This document shows positions 1 through 7,862 of a stretch of 40,813 nucleotides of DNA, one piece after another. Position 1 is the stretch's first letter; each line of letters starts with the position of its first letter. Under the pieces are notes generated by a model. The model worked only from the letters and a program-made list of their open reading frames with translations. It ran no database searches and was not told where the DNA came from. The translations under genes and the position numbers were made by a program. The stretch spans positions 1 to 40,813 of the forward strand of contig JAGQWX010000044.1 of the NCBI GenBank assembly GCA_020436935.1, in the 5' to 3' direction. The stretch comes from Saprospiraceae bacterium. GTDB taxonomy: Bacteria > Bacteroidota > Bacteroidia > Chitinophagales > Saprospiraceae.

Positions 1-144
1 TTTTGTTGGCCAGTAATAACTTTTCGATGTTTCATCTTAATTTTGTTTACTGTCAACCTATTTCAGGACAAGACAATTTCTTATTGACAACGTTTTCTAA
101 ATGTGATTCTTTATCTTCACATTTCCAACTTAAAGCACGCATTG

Positions 145-1431
145 ATGAAAAATCGGTTTCAGTTAATATTGTTCTTAATATTTTGGTTCTGTTCTTCAAC
201 TTTTGCACAGAAAACATTTGTTTATGGAGATGCCTTGCCCGATGCTCCGGAACTTGCAGACAGAGGGCCATATGTTGTCGGAGTACGGACCCTGGAATTT
301 ACTCATAAGGATCAGCTCGACATCCTCCATTCCAACAAAGAAAAAGAAGCCTTTTACGATAGAAAATTGACTGTGGAAGTGTGGTATCCTGCGGGCAACA
401 AAACAAATGAGCATAAAACCATCGAATACAACGACGTCATGGGCGTGTATGGAGATAGTCTGAGACCTATCATTCCTTTTACATTCGCGGGAAGGGCTTT
501 AAGAAATGCTAATGCCGCACCCACAGGTGAAAAATATCCACTTATCATTGTTTCCCATGGTTATGTGGGGTCGCGATATCTGATGACTTACCTGACTGAA
601 AACCTTGCCTCTAAGGGATATGTCGTTGTAGCCATAGACCATTTGGAGTCTACCTTTACAGATCGAGGAGGATTTCAAAGTACGCTTTTGAACAGGGCAA
701 AAGACATCACTTTTGTCATGAACAGTATGGTTTCTTTTGCAGGCGAAAATACATTTTTGAAGGATAGAATTGATGCGGACAACATCGGGCTTATTGGCTA
801 TTCTATGGGAGGTTACGGAGTGCTGAATGTAGCCGGAGCTGCGTACAGCCCTGTTGTTGAACAATTTTTCGGAGGAATGACCGGAAGAAGTGAAGCGATT
901 GCCTCTCTTGTGCATCACGAGAACCAGGAATACAGGCTGGCTGATCCCAGAATAAAAGCAGTTGTAGCCTTTGCCCCCTGGGGTATGGAGCGTGGTGTAT
1001 GGAATGGTGAAGGTCTGAAAGGGCTAAAAATTCCTACTTTTTTTGTGGCCGGAGACCAAGATGACGTCTCAGGATATGAGCGGGGAATCAAGGCAATTTT
1101 TGATGGTGCCGTGAATGCCGACAGGTATTTGCTTACATATAAAAATGCGCGACACAATGTAGCGCCCAATCCTGCGCCTGTGGAATCTCTCCAACCTGGA
1201 TTGCATTTTGACGAATATTACCGATATGCCGAACCTTCATGGGATTCAAGAAAAATAAACAATGTCAATCAGCATTTCATCACTGCCTTTTTGGGCATTC
1301 ATCTCAAAGGAGAATCTCATCAGAAATACCTGCAACTTTCAGAGCAATCCAATGATAATTCCTGGATTGGCTTTCCAAAAAGAGGATCGACAGGTATGGA
1401 GTTTAGATTTTTACCAGCTTTGAAGGAGTAA
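145..1431 (+). CDS. secreted alpha/beta hydrolase (dienelactone hydrolase / PAF-acetylhydrolase-like)
   Basis: A 428-residue predicted secreted serine hydrolase. The ATG at 145 is preferred over an in-frame GTG at 103 because it starts directly with a signal peptide (MKNRFQLILF, hydrophobic core, cleavage near TFAQ). The nucleophile elbow is GYSMGG within IGLIGYSMGG. A later strand followed by FVAGDQDD supplies a likely acid, and ARHNVAP a likely catalytic His. An early PLIIVSHGY segment fits an oxyanion strand. The overall pattern resembles the dienelactone hydrolase / platelet-activating-factor acetylhydrolase superfamily of esterases. The substrate cannot be read from sequence. It stands alone, with a DinB-like gene converging on it. 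Family confidence is good; exact function is unknown. Confidence 0.85.
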   Translation: MKNRFQLILFLIFWFCSSTFAQKTFVYGDALPDAPELADRGPYVVGVRTLEFTHKDQLDILHSNKEKEAFYDRKLTVEVWYPAGNKTNEHKTIEYNDVMGVYGDSLRPIIPFTFAGRALRNANAAPTGEKYPLIIVSHGYVGSRYLMTYLTENLASKGYVVVAIDHLESTFTDRGGFQSTLLNRAKDITFVMNSMVSFAGENTFLKDRIDADNIGLIGYSMGGYGVLNVAGAAYSPVVEQFFGGMTGRSEAIASLVHHENQEYRLADPRIKAVVAFAPWGMERGVWNGEGLKGLKIPTFFVAGDQDDVSGYERGIKAIFDGAVNADRYLLTYKNARHNVAPNPAPVESLQPGLHFDEYYRYAEPSWDSRKINNVNQHFITAFLGIHLKGESHQKYLQLSEQSNDNSWIGFPKRGSTGMEFRFLPALKE

Positions 1432-1529
1432 ACTGCACTGCGTTTATATAGGGTAATTCATATTAAACCCCTGTCGGGATTTTACAGGATTTAATCAAGA
1501 TCTTTCAAGGGAAAACAACAATTCGCCAG

Positions 1530-1577
1530 TTGCGCAGTTGTGCAATTGTGCAATTGTGCAGTTGTGCAGTTGTGCAA
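1530..1577. repeat. 8-bp tandem repeat TTGTGCAR, 6 units
   Basis: Six consecutive 8-bp units (TTGCGCAG, then TTGTGCAA, TTGTGCAA, TTGTGCAG, TTGTGCAG, TTGTGCAA) lie between the convergent hydrolase and DinB-like genes. A looser seventh unit (ATTAGCAG) follows. It is non-coding and probably a slippage-prone simple repeat. Confidence 0.9.
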
Positions 1578-1630
1578 ATTAGCAGTTATTCATTTCTGCA
1601 GTTCCATAATTGAAAATCACCAAAGCATAA

Positions 1631-2098
1631 CTATCCCAATCTCCTGTATTTAGTCCCAATATAATCGACGAAGTCAGGCTCAAAGCCTTGTTGTCTGATG
1701 ATGGTTTGAATTTGAGCCCTGTGGTGTATCGAGTGGTAATTGAGTTGGAGTGCTAAATCTAAGGGTTTGGCCGCCCATTGTGCTCCGTCGTATCCCGTAA
1801 AATGTACTTCTGAATGCAGGGTATCTTCATCAATCGAGAAAATGAAGTCTGTCCATAACTTCAGACTCTTGCCCCACTCTTCTTCCAAATCATTAAAATC
1901 ATAAACGGGATCCCACCAACTCATTTGTGGTGCCCGGCTTTCATGATTTATTCTGGCCATCCACTTGTACTGACTATTGATCAAATGGCTAAAGAGGCGT
2001 ATGCACTCTGTTTGATCGGGGAGTTCAGCTATTTTTTTCAATAGCTGGCGGTTGGTAGAGTCATTGTAGCTGAATGTTTCCAGCAGGTAATTTTTCAT
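1631..2098 (-). CDS. DinB-like / DUF1569-type four-helix protein
   Basis: A 155-residue protein with the layout of the DinB / YfiT metalloenzyme superfamily, a four-helix bundle that binds a metal through three histidines. Candidate ligands are the His in LFSHLINSQYKW near residue 38 and the two in NYHSIHHRAQI near residues 121-126. Tryptophan-rich stretches (WMARI, MSWWDP, AQWAAKP) are typical. Proteins of this kind include bacillithiol- or mycothiol-dependent transferases and many uncharacterised ones, so the reaction is unknown. It has an ATG start, no signal peptide, and is probably cytoplasmic. It is monocistronic and convergent with the upstream hydrolase. Confidence 0.8.
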   Translation of the reverse strand: MKNYLLETFSYNDSTNRQLLKKIAELPDQTECIRLFSHLINSQYKWMARINHESRAPQMSWWDPVYDFNDLEEEWGKSLKLWTDFIFSIDEDTLHSEVHFTGYDGAQWAAKPLDLALQLNYHSIHHRAQIQTIIRQQGFEPDFVDYIGTKYRRLG

Positions 2099-2818
2099 GA
2101 TTCGTTAGAGATTTTTTCAAATGTAAAAACAATTTATTCAGTGGAATATGCCGATTGGAGAATATTTGAAAATGGTGTGAAGCAATTGTTTTCTCCAAGT
2201 ATGTTGGCAAAGTTTCCTGCTGCATTTAAAAGATCTCAATACATTTATTTTCTTCCATATTCAATTGTTTCTCAATCATTTAAGCCACTTAATGCATAAA
2301 ATACATCCTTTGAACTTTTGATCGGATTTATGCATGATGAAATAAACTTCTATTTTTTATTGTATAATTCACACTTATTTATCAAATTTGCAAAGTACGC
2401 AGTTTTTCAGCATAGTGTTTTGTCATTCTACCCGTTTGAAAAATAAAAAAAATGCTGGAGCGATACTGATATCAATTATTAATCTTAAAGCCACCTGACA
2501 TGACACAAATGAGTGTGAGAAATCACCTGTCTTTCCCAACGTAATTTTATTTAAAATCTCTAATGTCTGGTTGAAAAGCCAGGGATAAGATTTTATTGTG
2601 AATTTTTAGTTCAATTGTACAAATTGTTGCTCTTTGTATAAGGAATTGCTATGCCTCAAAAACAATCGTTAAAGCTTTCTATTTGAAATTGTGAAAATCA
2701 TATTTTTTAAAATACCCCGAACCATACCCTATTCTGCCCTTGTGGTGCCAATCGATCCTTTGTTGAGTATTCATTCAACATTTATTCACTTATTAAATCA
2801 CCAATAAACTTACTTGTT
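2099..2818. other. 720-bp AT-rich intergenic region, no gene seen
   Basis: This AT-rich stretch separates two divergent genes, the DinB-like gene (minus) and the SMP-30 lipoprotein gene (plus). I see no convincing ORF, tRNA, repeat or strong hairpin. It must hold the promoters of both flanking genes, but I could not find a clear TTTG-N18-20-TAnnTTTG match. The length is unusual for this gene-dense window, so a small RNA or a decayed gene is possible but not supported. Confidence 0.4.
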
Positions 2819-3901
2819 ATGAACAAAAAATTAGTTCTACTCAGCTTTTTAGTATCGATTGCCGGCATGTATTCCTGTCAGGACGAATGGAATGACACAA
2901 AGGATGGAAGCGCAAATGATGTGGGAAATAGTGTTGAAGAACGAGGTAAAAAACCAGCACCGGACCCCAACATTTTTGATCCTTTCAACCTGATTTCATC
3001 AAGTTCACAGGGCGTACTTACCACCCTTCAGGATGGATTTGGGTTTACCGAAGGGCCAGCGGTCGACCGGCATGGAAATGTATTTTTTACCGACCAGCCC
3101 AACGATCGCATTTACAAATGGTCTGCGGCGACAGGCCAGATCTCTCTGTTTCTTGAAGGAACGGGCAGGGCAAACGGTATGGCTTTCGATGCAGACGGCA
3201 ACCTCATTGCGTGTGCAGACCTGCATGGTGAATTGTGGAAAATTTACCCCGACGGATCACACGACGTTCTGGTAGACAATTACCAGGGTAAATTGCTCAA
3301 CGGCCCCAATGACGTTTGGATCAATCCGGTAAATGGCGGTATGTACATCACCGACCCCATTTTCCCTCGACCCTATTGGGACCCATCTGACCCGCGAAGC
3401 CAAAATTGGGAGCCAACGCACTCCGAACAGGCCGCTTCGGGCAAAGGAGGTCATGTCTATTATCTGGCTCCTGGGGCAACTGAATTGGTTCGTGTGACAA
3501 CCATGCCGGAATGGAATGATGACACATGGCCCAACGGTGTTGTAGGCACTCCCGACGGCAGCAAATTGTATGTCAACCAATGGAGCTACAACAACAGCGG
3601 AGGCATTTTTTCATTCGATATAGCGCCTGACGGCAGCCTTACCAATCAGCAAACATTCGTTCCCAATCTCAACTTCCTCGATGGTATGTCCATGGATGAT
3701 CAGGGAAATGTTTATGTCAGTGGAGGGCCTGGTGTAAGAGCATACGATCCCGGTGGTAATAAAGTCCTGGAAATTCCAGTATCTGGTCCCACCAACAATG
3801 TTTTTGCAGGGCAAAACAATAAAGAGTTATTCATCACCTCAGTACCATTTGTCTCAAAAATCAAGATGAATGTCAAAGGAGTCGAAAAAAACAGCAACTA
3901 A
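2819..3901 (+). CDS. SMP-30/gluconolactonase-like lipoprotein
   Basis: A 360-residue predicted lipoprotein: hydrophobic N-terminus with a lipobox-like MYSC placing the lipidated Cys at residue 20. The rest is a six-bladed SMP-30/gluconolactonase/LRE-type propeller with hallmarks FTEGPAVD (start of the propeller, Glu as a typical metal ligand), LNGPNDVW (Asn/Asp ligands), MYITDP and DGMSMDDQGNVY. The family includes calcium- or zinc-dependent sugar lactonases and related hydrolases, so a role in hydrolysing a lactone in the periplasm or at the cell surface is likely but unproven. A paralogue lies at 22921-23820, with the same FTEGP, TDQPND and GPNDVW blocks. A strong terminator follows. Confidence 0.88.
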   Translation: MNKKLVLLSFLVSIAGMYSCQDEWNDTKDGSANDVGNSVEERGKKPAPDPNIFDPFNLISSSSQGVLTTLQDGFGFTEGPAVDRHGNVFFTDQPNDRIYKWSAATGQISLFLEGTGRANGMAFDADGNLIACADLHGELWKIYPDGSHDVLVDNYQGKLLNGPNDVWINPVNGGMYITDPIFPRPYWDPSDPRSQNWEPTHSEQAASGKGGHVYYLAPGATELVRVTTMPEWNDDTWPNGVVGTPDGSKLYVNQWSYNNSGGIFSFDIAPDGSLTNQQTFVPNLNFLDGMSMDDQGNVYVSGGPGVRAYDPGGNKVLEIPVSGPTNNVFAGQNNKELFITSVPFVSKIKMNVKGVEKNSN

Positions 3902-3945
3902 GATTCATGCTATTTTTATAAGTATGTTTGATTTTGTACTTACCG

Positions 3946-3975
3946 GAGACGCCCTCATCAGGCGTCTCTTTTTGC
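3946..3975 (+). terminator. intrinsic terminator after SMP-30 lipoprotein gene
   Basis: Perfect 8-bp stem GAGACGCC (3946-3953) / GGCGTCTC (3961-3968) with a 7-nt loop, followed directly by TTTTT and another T-run. It lies 44 bp after the stop codon. Confidence 0.9.
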
Positions 3976-4016
3976 TTTTTGGGTGGCTGGAACGTAAGTA
4001 TATATTTTGATTTTAA

Positions 4017-4028
4017 GGCCGAAAGGCC
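4017..4028. other. small GGCC-GAAA-GGCC hairpin
   Basis: A short perfect stem capped by GAAA, which would be a GNRA tetraloop in RNA. It sits between the terminator and the tandem-repeat hairpin. It may be chance or part of a structured leader; nothing else supports a function. Confidence 0.3.
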
Positions 4029-4044
4029 ACAGGCTTTTCTATGT

Positions 4045-4100
4045 AAGCGTTTCTAAACGTTTCTAAACGCTTAAAAACGTTTAGAAACGTTTAAAAACGA
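4045..4100. repeat. large hairpin built from 10-bp tandem repeats (CGTTTCTAAA)
   Basis: The left arm (4048-4069) is two copies of CGTTTCTAAA plus CG. The right arm (4078-4099) is its reverse complement with one mismatch. The loop is 8 bp. This gives a 22-bp stem with 21 pairs, and AAACGTTT sub-palindromes recur inside. It is non-coding, lies between two plus-strand genes, and has no T-tail. Confidence 0.8.
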
Positions 4101-4150
4101 ATATACCATTGATATTGAAGGCTTTATAGCAGTTATTAACAGCTCAAATA

Positions 4151-4187
4151 CAAAAAGTGGTCAGACGTGCGTCTGACCACTTTTGTG
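4151..4187. terminator. 15-bp perfect hairpin, terminator-like; sequence shared with 11291-11330
   Basis: Stem AAAAGTGGTCAGACG (4153-4167) pairs perfectly with CGTCTGACCACTTTT (4170-4184). The A/T ends of the stem give U-rich ends on both strands, consistent with a bidirectional terminator. The left arm and its flank recur at 11287-11307, so this is a dispersed hairpin element rather than a one-off. Confidence 0.65.
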
Positions 4188-4393
4188 TTGAATGGACCTT
4201 ATTGTAAAATTAACAAACTCACAACATTCGACCAAAATAGCAGCATTATACTCTTAATGTTATCTAAAACCACGTATAGGATTCTCCTCATGCGAAGTAT
4301 TTAAACCAATTTAGCAGTATAAACGTCATTTTTACAATTAAAGGAGTGGCTCCGCATAAAACCAAATTGATTTTTCCAAATACATTTTCTACA

Positions 4394-7156
4394 ATGAAAT
4401 TTTTTCAAATAGCTCTTTTTTTACTGATTTCCCAATTCGTCATTGGTCAAAAGTATTCCATCTCAGGTAGAGTTTTGGATGGAAAAAACGGTGAGCCGGT
4501 TATTGGAGCAACAGTGTCTTTGCTTCAGGCAACTGATTCGGTTTTGGTGACGGGAGAAATCACAGATATCGATGGATATTTTACCATGAGGGATGTCAAA
4601 AGAAGGGATTATTTACTTCAGGTGTCGTATGTCGGATATGAGCGGTTTTTCAAGTATGTAAATTCAGAGAACGATATTGACCTTGGTGTATTGCCATTGT
4701 TGGAAGCCTCTCAATTGCTCGAAGAAGTGGTGGTGAAGGCAGAGATGGTCACAGGTAGCCAAAGAGGAGATACAATATCATTTAATGCTGCTGCTTTTAC
4801 CACACTAAAGGATGCCAATACCCAGGACCTTATTTCTAAAATGCCGGGCATTGTAATCCAAAATGGACAGGTGCAGGCAGAGGGTGAAGCGGTGCAAAAA
4901 ATCCTGGTGGATGGTAAAGAATTTTTTGGTGGAGACATCAACACAGCATTGCAGAGCCTTCCGGCTGAAATAGTCAAGAACATAGAAATATATGACCGCA
5001 AGAGCGAACAAGCTCAATTGAGTGGTTTTGATGATGGCAATGATGTTAAAACCATCAATATCGTAACCAAGCCCAGCAAGAAGGTAGGACAGTTTGGAAA
5101 AATGGATGCCGGATATGGAACAGACAACAGGTATCAGATCGCCTCTAGTGTCAATTTTTTTAATGGCGGACAAAGATGGACGGTCAACGGGCTGAGCAAT
5201 AACGTCAACATTACCAACTATTCCGCAGATCCCAATAGTCAGGGAGAAAGCAGAACTCAGGACGGAGTGATCAATACCAACAATATTGGTTTGCAATACA
5301 GCAATACCTTCTTCAAAGTATTGGAAATCAGCGGTAATTATGGATACAGCAATCGCAAAAACCAGGCTGAGGGAAGTCTTTTCAGAGACTACATTTTACC
5401 TGGACAAGAAGATCAGGTTTACGAACAACAAAGCATCAACGAAAGAAAAGATCAGGATCATCGCCTCAACATGAGGGTCGAATACAAGATTAATCCCAGA
5501 AATACGATTATCTTATTGCCAAGGGCTGACATCAAAAATGATGTCAATGCAAATTCATTTTTTGGAGCTACAACTGTCGGGCAAAAGTTGATCAATCAGA
5601 CAGATAATGCTTCCAATTCGAATAATGATGACAATGATTATGGACTCAACCTGCTTTACAACCACAAATTTTTGAAAGAAGGCAGGACCGTCACGCTTCG
5701 TGCCAATGCAGAATCTCATCGTAATATTGATGTGGCCCAAAGACAAGCACTGAGCAAGTTCTTCCTCGACGATAGTGTGGAGGATGACCTACTCAATCAA
5801 AACATCAACAGAGATAGAGCCGGTAAGGATATGGAATTTGGTTTATCCTATACAGAACCCGCCGGCAAAAACGGTAAGTTCGAACTTGAATATGAGTACA
5901 GAAACAGAAAAAATGACTCTGAAAAGCTGAATTTTGATATTATTGAAAACAGTGAGCAGGTACTTGATACTTCCCTGAGTAACGTATTCACCAGCGAGTA
6001 CATCACCAATGAGGCTGAGCTCGGTTATCAGTACAAGGTCGAAAATCTGAGCATCCAGGTTGAACTGGAATACCAAAATGCCAACCTCAACAACAATCAG
6101 ATTTTCCCGCAGACCTCCAAATTGGAAAGAAACTTCAATAACTTCCTTCCTACTTTTAGACTCAATTACCAGATGTCCAAGAGCAGCAACCTGGAAATCA
6201 ATTATTTTACGTGGACCAGAGAACCTGGTATCGGCCAGCTGCAGGAAGTTGTTGACAACTCTAATCCACTCCAGCTTAGGATTGGTAATCCAAACCTCAA
6301 CCAGGAATACAACAACCGCATCAGGGCCAGATTCAGAAACAGAAACACCGAGAAAGAAACCTCATTTTTTGCAGGTGTTGATGCATCCCTTGTGGATAAT
6401 TTCATTACGAATACAACGCTCATTGCCAACCAATCTCTGCCCATCAACGACCAAATCACGCTGGAGCAGGGAGGTCAACTGATCAAACCTCAAAATGTTG
6501 ACGGCAACTGGAGTCTTCGTTCTTTCGTCAATTATGGATTGCCCCTTGCGAGAATAAAATCAAACTTTAATGTGTGGACTGGTGTGGGCTTCAGACAGTT
6601 GCCAGGTATCATCAACGAACAAAAAACTTATACCCAAAGCACAGATTTTAGCCTGGGTCTCAACCTGAGCAGTAACATCAGTGACAGGGTTGATTTCAAT
6701 ATTTCAACCAGGTCAAACTATAGTCTTGTCGACAACTCTTTGAGACCGGAGTTGAGCAATAATTTCTTCAGACATACCAATCAACTCAACCTTAAGGCCA
6801 TCATCTGGAAGGGCATCACTGTAAGAACAGATTTGAGGCACCAGTTTTTCACTGGTCTTGCTGAGGGAATTGATCCTTCGTATTTCCTGGTCAATGGCAG
6901 CATTGGTAAAAAAATGTTGAAGGACGACAGGGGCGAATTGAGTATAAGGGTGTATGACCTGTTCAGACAAAACAACAACGTCAACCGGGATATTACGGAA
7001 TTGTACATCCAGGATTCAGAAAGAACAGTACTTCAGCGCTACTTTATGCTTTCCTTCACCTACAACCTGCGACATTTCAGCACTGGAGCCAGTCTCGATG
7101 ATTTCAAAGTTGAAAGCGAGGATAGAGGCAATAACGATAACAGGAGAAGAGGGTAA
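4394..7156 (+). CDS. TonB-dependent-receptor-like outer-membrane beta-barrel with N-terminal CarboxypepD_reg-like domain
   Basis: A 920-residue outer-membrane protein. The ATG at 4394 is chosen over a GTG at 4346 because it begins the signal peptide (MKFFQIALFLLIS, cleavage near VIGQ). Residues about 20-105 form a carboxypeptidase-regulatory-like beta-sandwich (SGRVLDGKNGEPVIGATV, TDIDGYF). A plug-like domain follows (DLISKMPGIVIQNG, KILVDGKEFF, VKNIEIYDRKSEQ). The remaining ~650 residues are alternating aromatic/polar strands of a barrel, ending in a short acidic/Arg tail. This fits the outer-membrane barrel family related to TonB receptors and SusC-like proteins. No SusD partner lies nearby, so a nutrient substrate cannot be named. 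It is monocistronic. Confidence 0.9.
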   Translation: MKFFQIALFLLISQFVIGQKYSISGRVLDGKNGEPVIGATVSLLQATDSVLVTGEITDIDGYFTMRDVKRRDYLLQVSYVGYERFFKYVNSENDIDLGVLPLLEASQLLEEVVVKAEMVTGSQRGDTISFNAAAFTTLKDANTQDLISKMPGIVIQNGQVQAEGEAVQKILVDGKEFFGGDINTALQSLPAEIVKNIEIYDRKSEQAQLSGFDDGNDVKTINIVTKPSKKVGQFGKMDAGYGTDNRYQIASSVNFFNGGQRWTVNGLSNNVNITNYSADPNSQGESRTQDGVINTNNIGLQYSNTFFKVLEISGNYGYSNRKNQAEGSLFRDYILPGQEDQVYEQQSINERKDQDHRLNMRVEYKINPRNTIILLPRADIKNDVNANSFFGATTVGQKLINQTDNASNSNNDDNDYGLNLLYNHKFLKEGRTVTLRANAESHRNIDVAQRQALSKFFLDDSVEDDLLNQNINRDRAGKDMEFGLSYTEPAGKNGKFELEYEYRNRKNDSEKLNFDIIENSEQVLDTSLSNVFTSEYITNEAELGYQYKVENLSIQVELEYQNANLNNNQIFPQTSKLERNFNNFLPTFRLNYQMSKSSNLEINYFTWTREPGIGQLQEVVDNSNPLQLRIGNPNLNQEYNNRIRARFRNRNTEKETSFFAGVDASLVDNFITNTTLIANQSLPINDQITLEQGGQLIKPQNVDGNWSLRSFVNYGLPLARIKSNFNVWTGVGFRQLPGIINEQKTYTQSTDFSLGLNLSSNISDRVDFNISTRSNYSLVDNSLRPELSNNFFRHTNQLNLKAIIWKGITVRTDLRHQFFTGLAEGIDPSYFLVNGSIGKKMLKDDRGELSIRVYDLFRQNNNVNRDITELYIQDSERTVLQRYFMLSFTYNLRHFSTGASLDDFKVESEDRGNNDNRRRG

Positions 7157-7193
7157 GGAGGTTAGTGATTTGTGTTTTGCTCCTTGGGTAGAG

Positions 7194-7296
7194 TTGGTTA
7201 TTTGGTTATTTGGTTATTTGGTTATTTGGTTATTTGGTTATCTGGTTATTTGGTTATTTGGTTATTTGGTTATCTGGTTATCTGGTTATTTGGTTA
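7194..7296. repeat. 8-bp tandem repeat TTGGTTAT/TCTGGTTA, ~13 units
   Basis: About 13 uninterrupted units of an octamer (T[T/C]GGTTAT) begin 38 bp after the barrel gene stop and end 43 bp before the 3' end of the next minus-strand gene. Only a T/C variation at one position breaks it. It is a simple-sequence tract prone to copy-number change. An apparent reading frame through it is just the repeat read as a Val/Ile/Trp/Leu/Gly/Tyr pattern. Confidence 0.95.
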
Positions 7297-7338
7297 AAAA
7301 AAGATTGTTTCTCATTGCCTGTATCTTAGCTCATCACC

Positions 7339-7614
7339 TTAGAAGAACATGATGATCAGCACAATGATGATGCCTACGAACAATACATTCACAGCAAAAA
7401 AGACTCTTTGAGCCCGTCGGCTTTTCTTTTTTGCTTCAAATACCTCTTCAAAATACATTTTGTTTTCTTCTTCAGTCCACTGATTTTCCTGGCCTTCAGA
7501 AGTGTTATCGGCATCATTGGAATGGTTGCTTCCTTTAGAAAGTGAATGTTGAAAGGTACGCTTTGGTTTGTATTGATAAATCCATTTCTGCATACCGAAT
7601 CCCATGTAGCCCAT
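7339..7614 (-). CDS. small tail-anchored membrane protein, unknown function
   Basis: A 91-residue protein I do not recognise. The N-terminal ~25 residues are basic/aromatic (MGYMGFGMQKWIYQYKPKR). The middle is polar and acidic (SEGQENQWTEEENK). A basic stretch (EAKKKSRRAQR) immediately precedes one C-terminal membrane helix of about 20 residues ending in IMFF. The topology suggests a cytosolic domain anchored by its C-terminus. It has an ATG start and stands alone. Coding is supported by the coherent amphipathic-to-hydrophobic layout, but its short length leaves some doubt. Confidence 0.6.
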   Translation of the reverse strand: MGYMGFGMQKWIYQYKPKRTFQHSLSKGSNHSNDADNTSEGQENQWTEEENKMYFEEVFEAKKKSRRAQRVFFAVNVLFVGIIIVLIIMFF

Positions 7615-7808
7615 CGCTTGAAAATTATAGAAATGAAATTACAATTTAAACAATTTTAGGCAATAAGTCAAGTGGGTAATTAAAATAATCTAGGGATGGG
7701 GAAGTAATGGTGAGCCAGATAAATGGATTATCCTTTTTAACCGCTAATACAAGATTAAAAAGAGATAATTAAAGAGTCATAAAATATTGCTTACCATAGC
7801 GTTAAATG

Positions 7809-7855
7809 AAAACGTGTCGGTAATGTATCCGACCGATTACCGACACGTTTTTCTA
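7809..7855. terminator. strong bidirectional terminator downstream of the S41 protease gene
   Basis: Perfect 16-bp stem AAAACGTGTCGGTAAT (7809-7824) / ATTACCGACACGTTTT (7836-7851) with an 11-nt loop. The T-run of one strand is the A-run of the other, so it can act in both directions. It lies just past the stop of the minus-strand S41 gene. Confidence 0.85.
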
Positions 7856-7862
7856 ATGTAAC

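Noticed and set aside
6954-7352. Membrane protein in the octamer repeat
   Set aside because: The hydrophobic pattern is only the translated tandem repeat in a frame that also overlaps the barrel gene.
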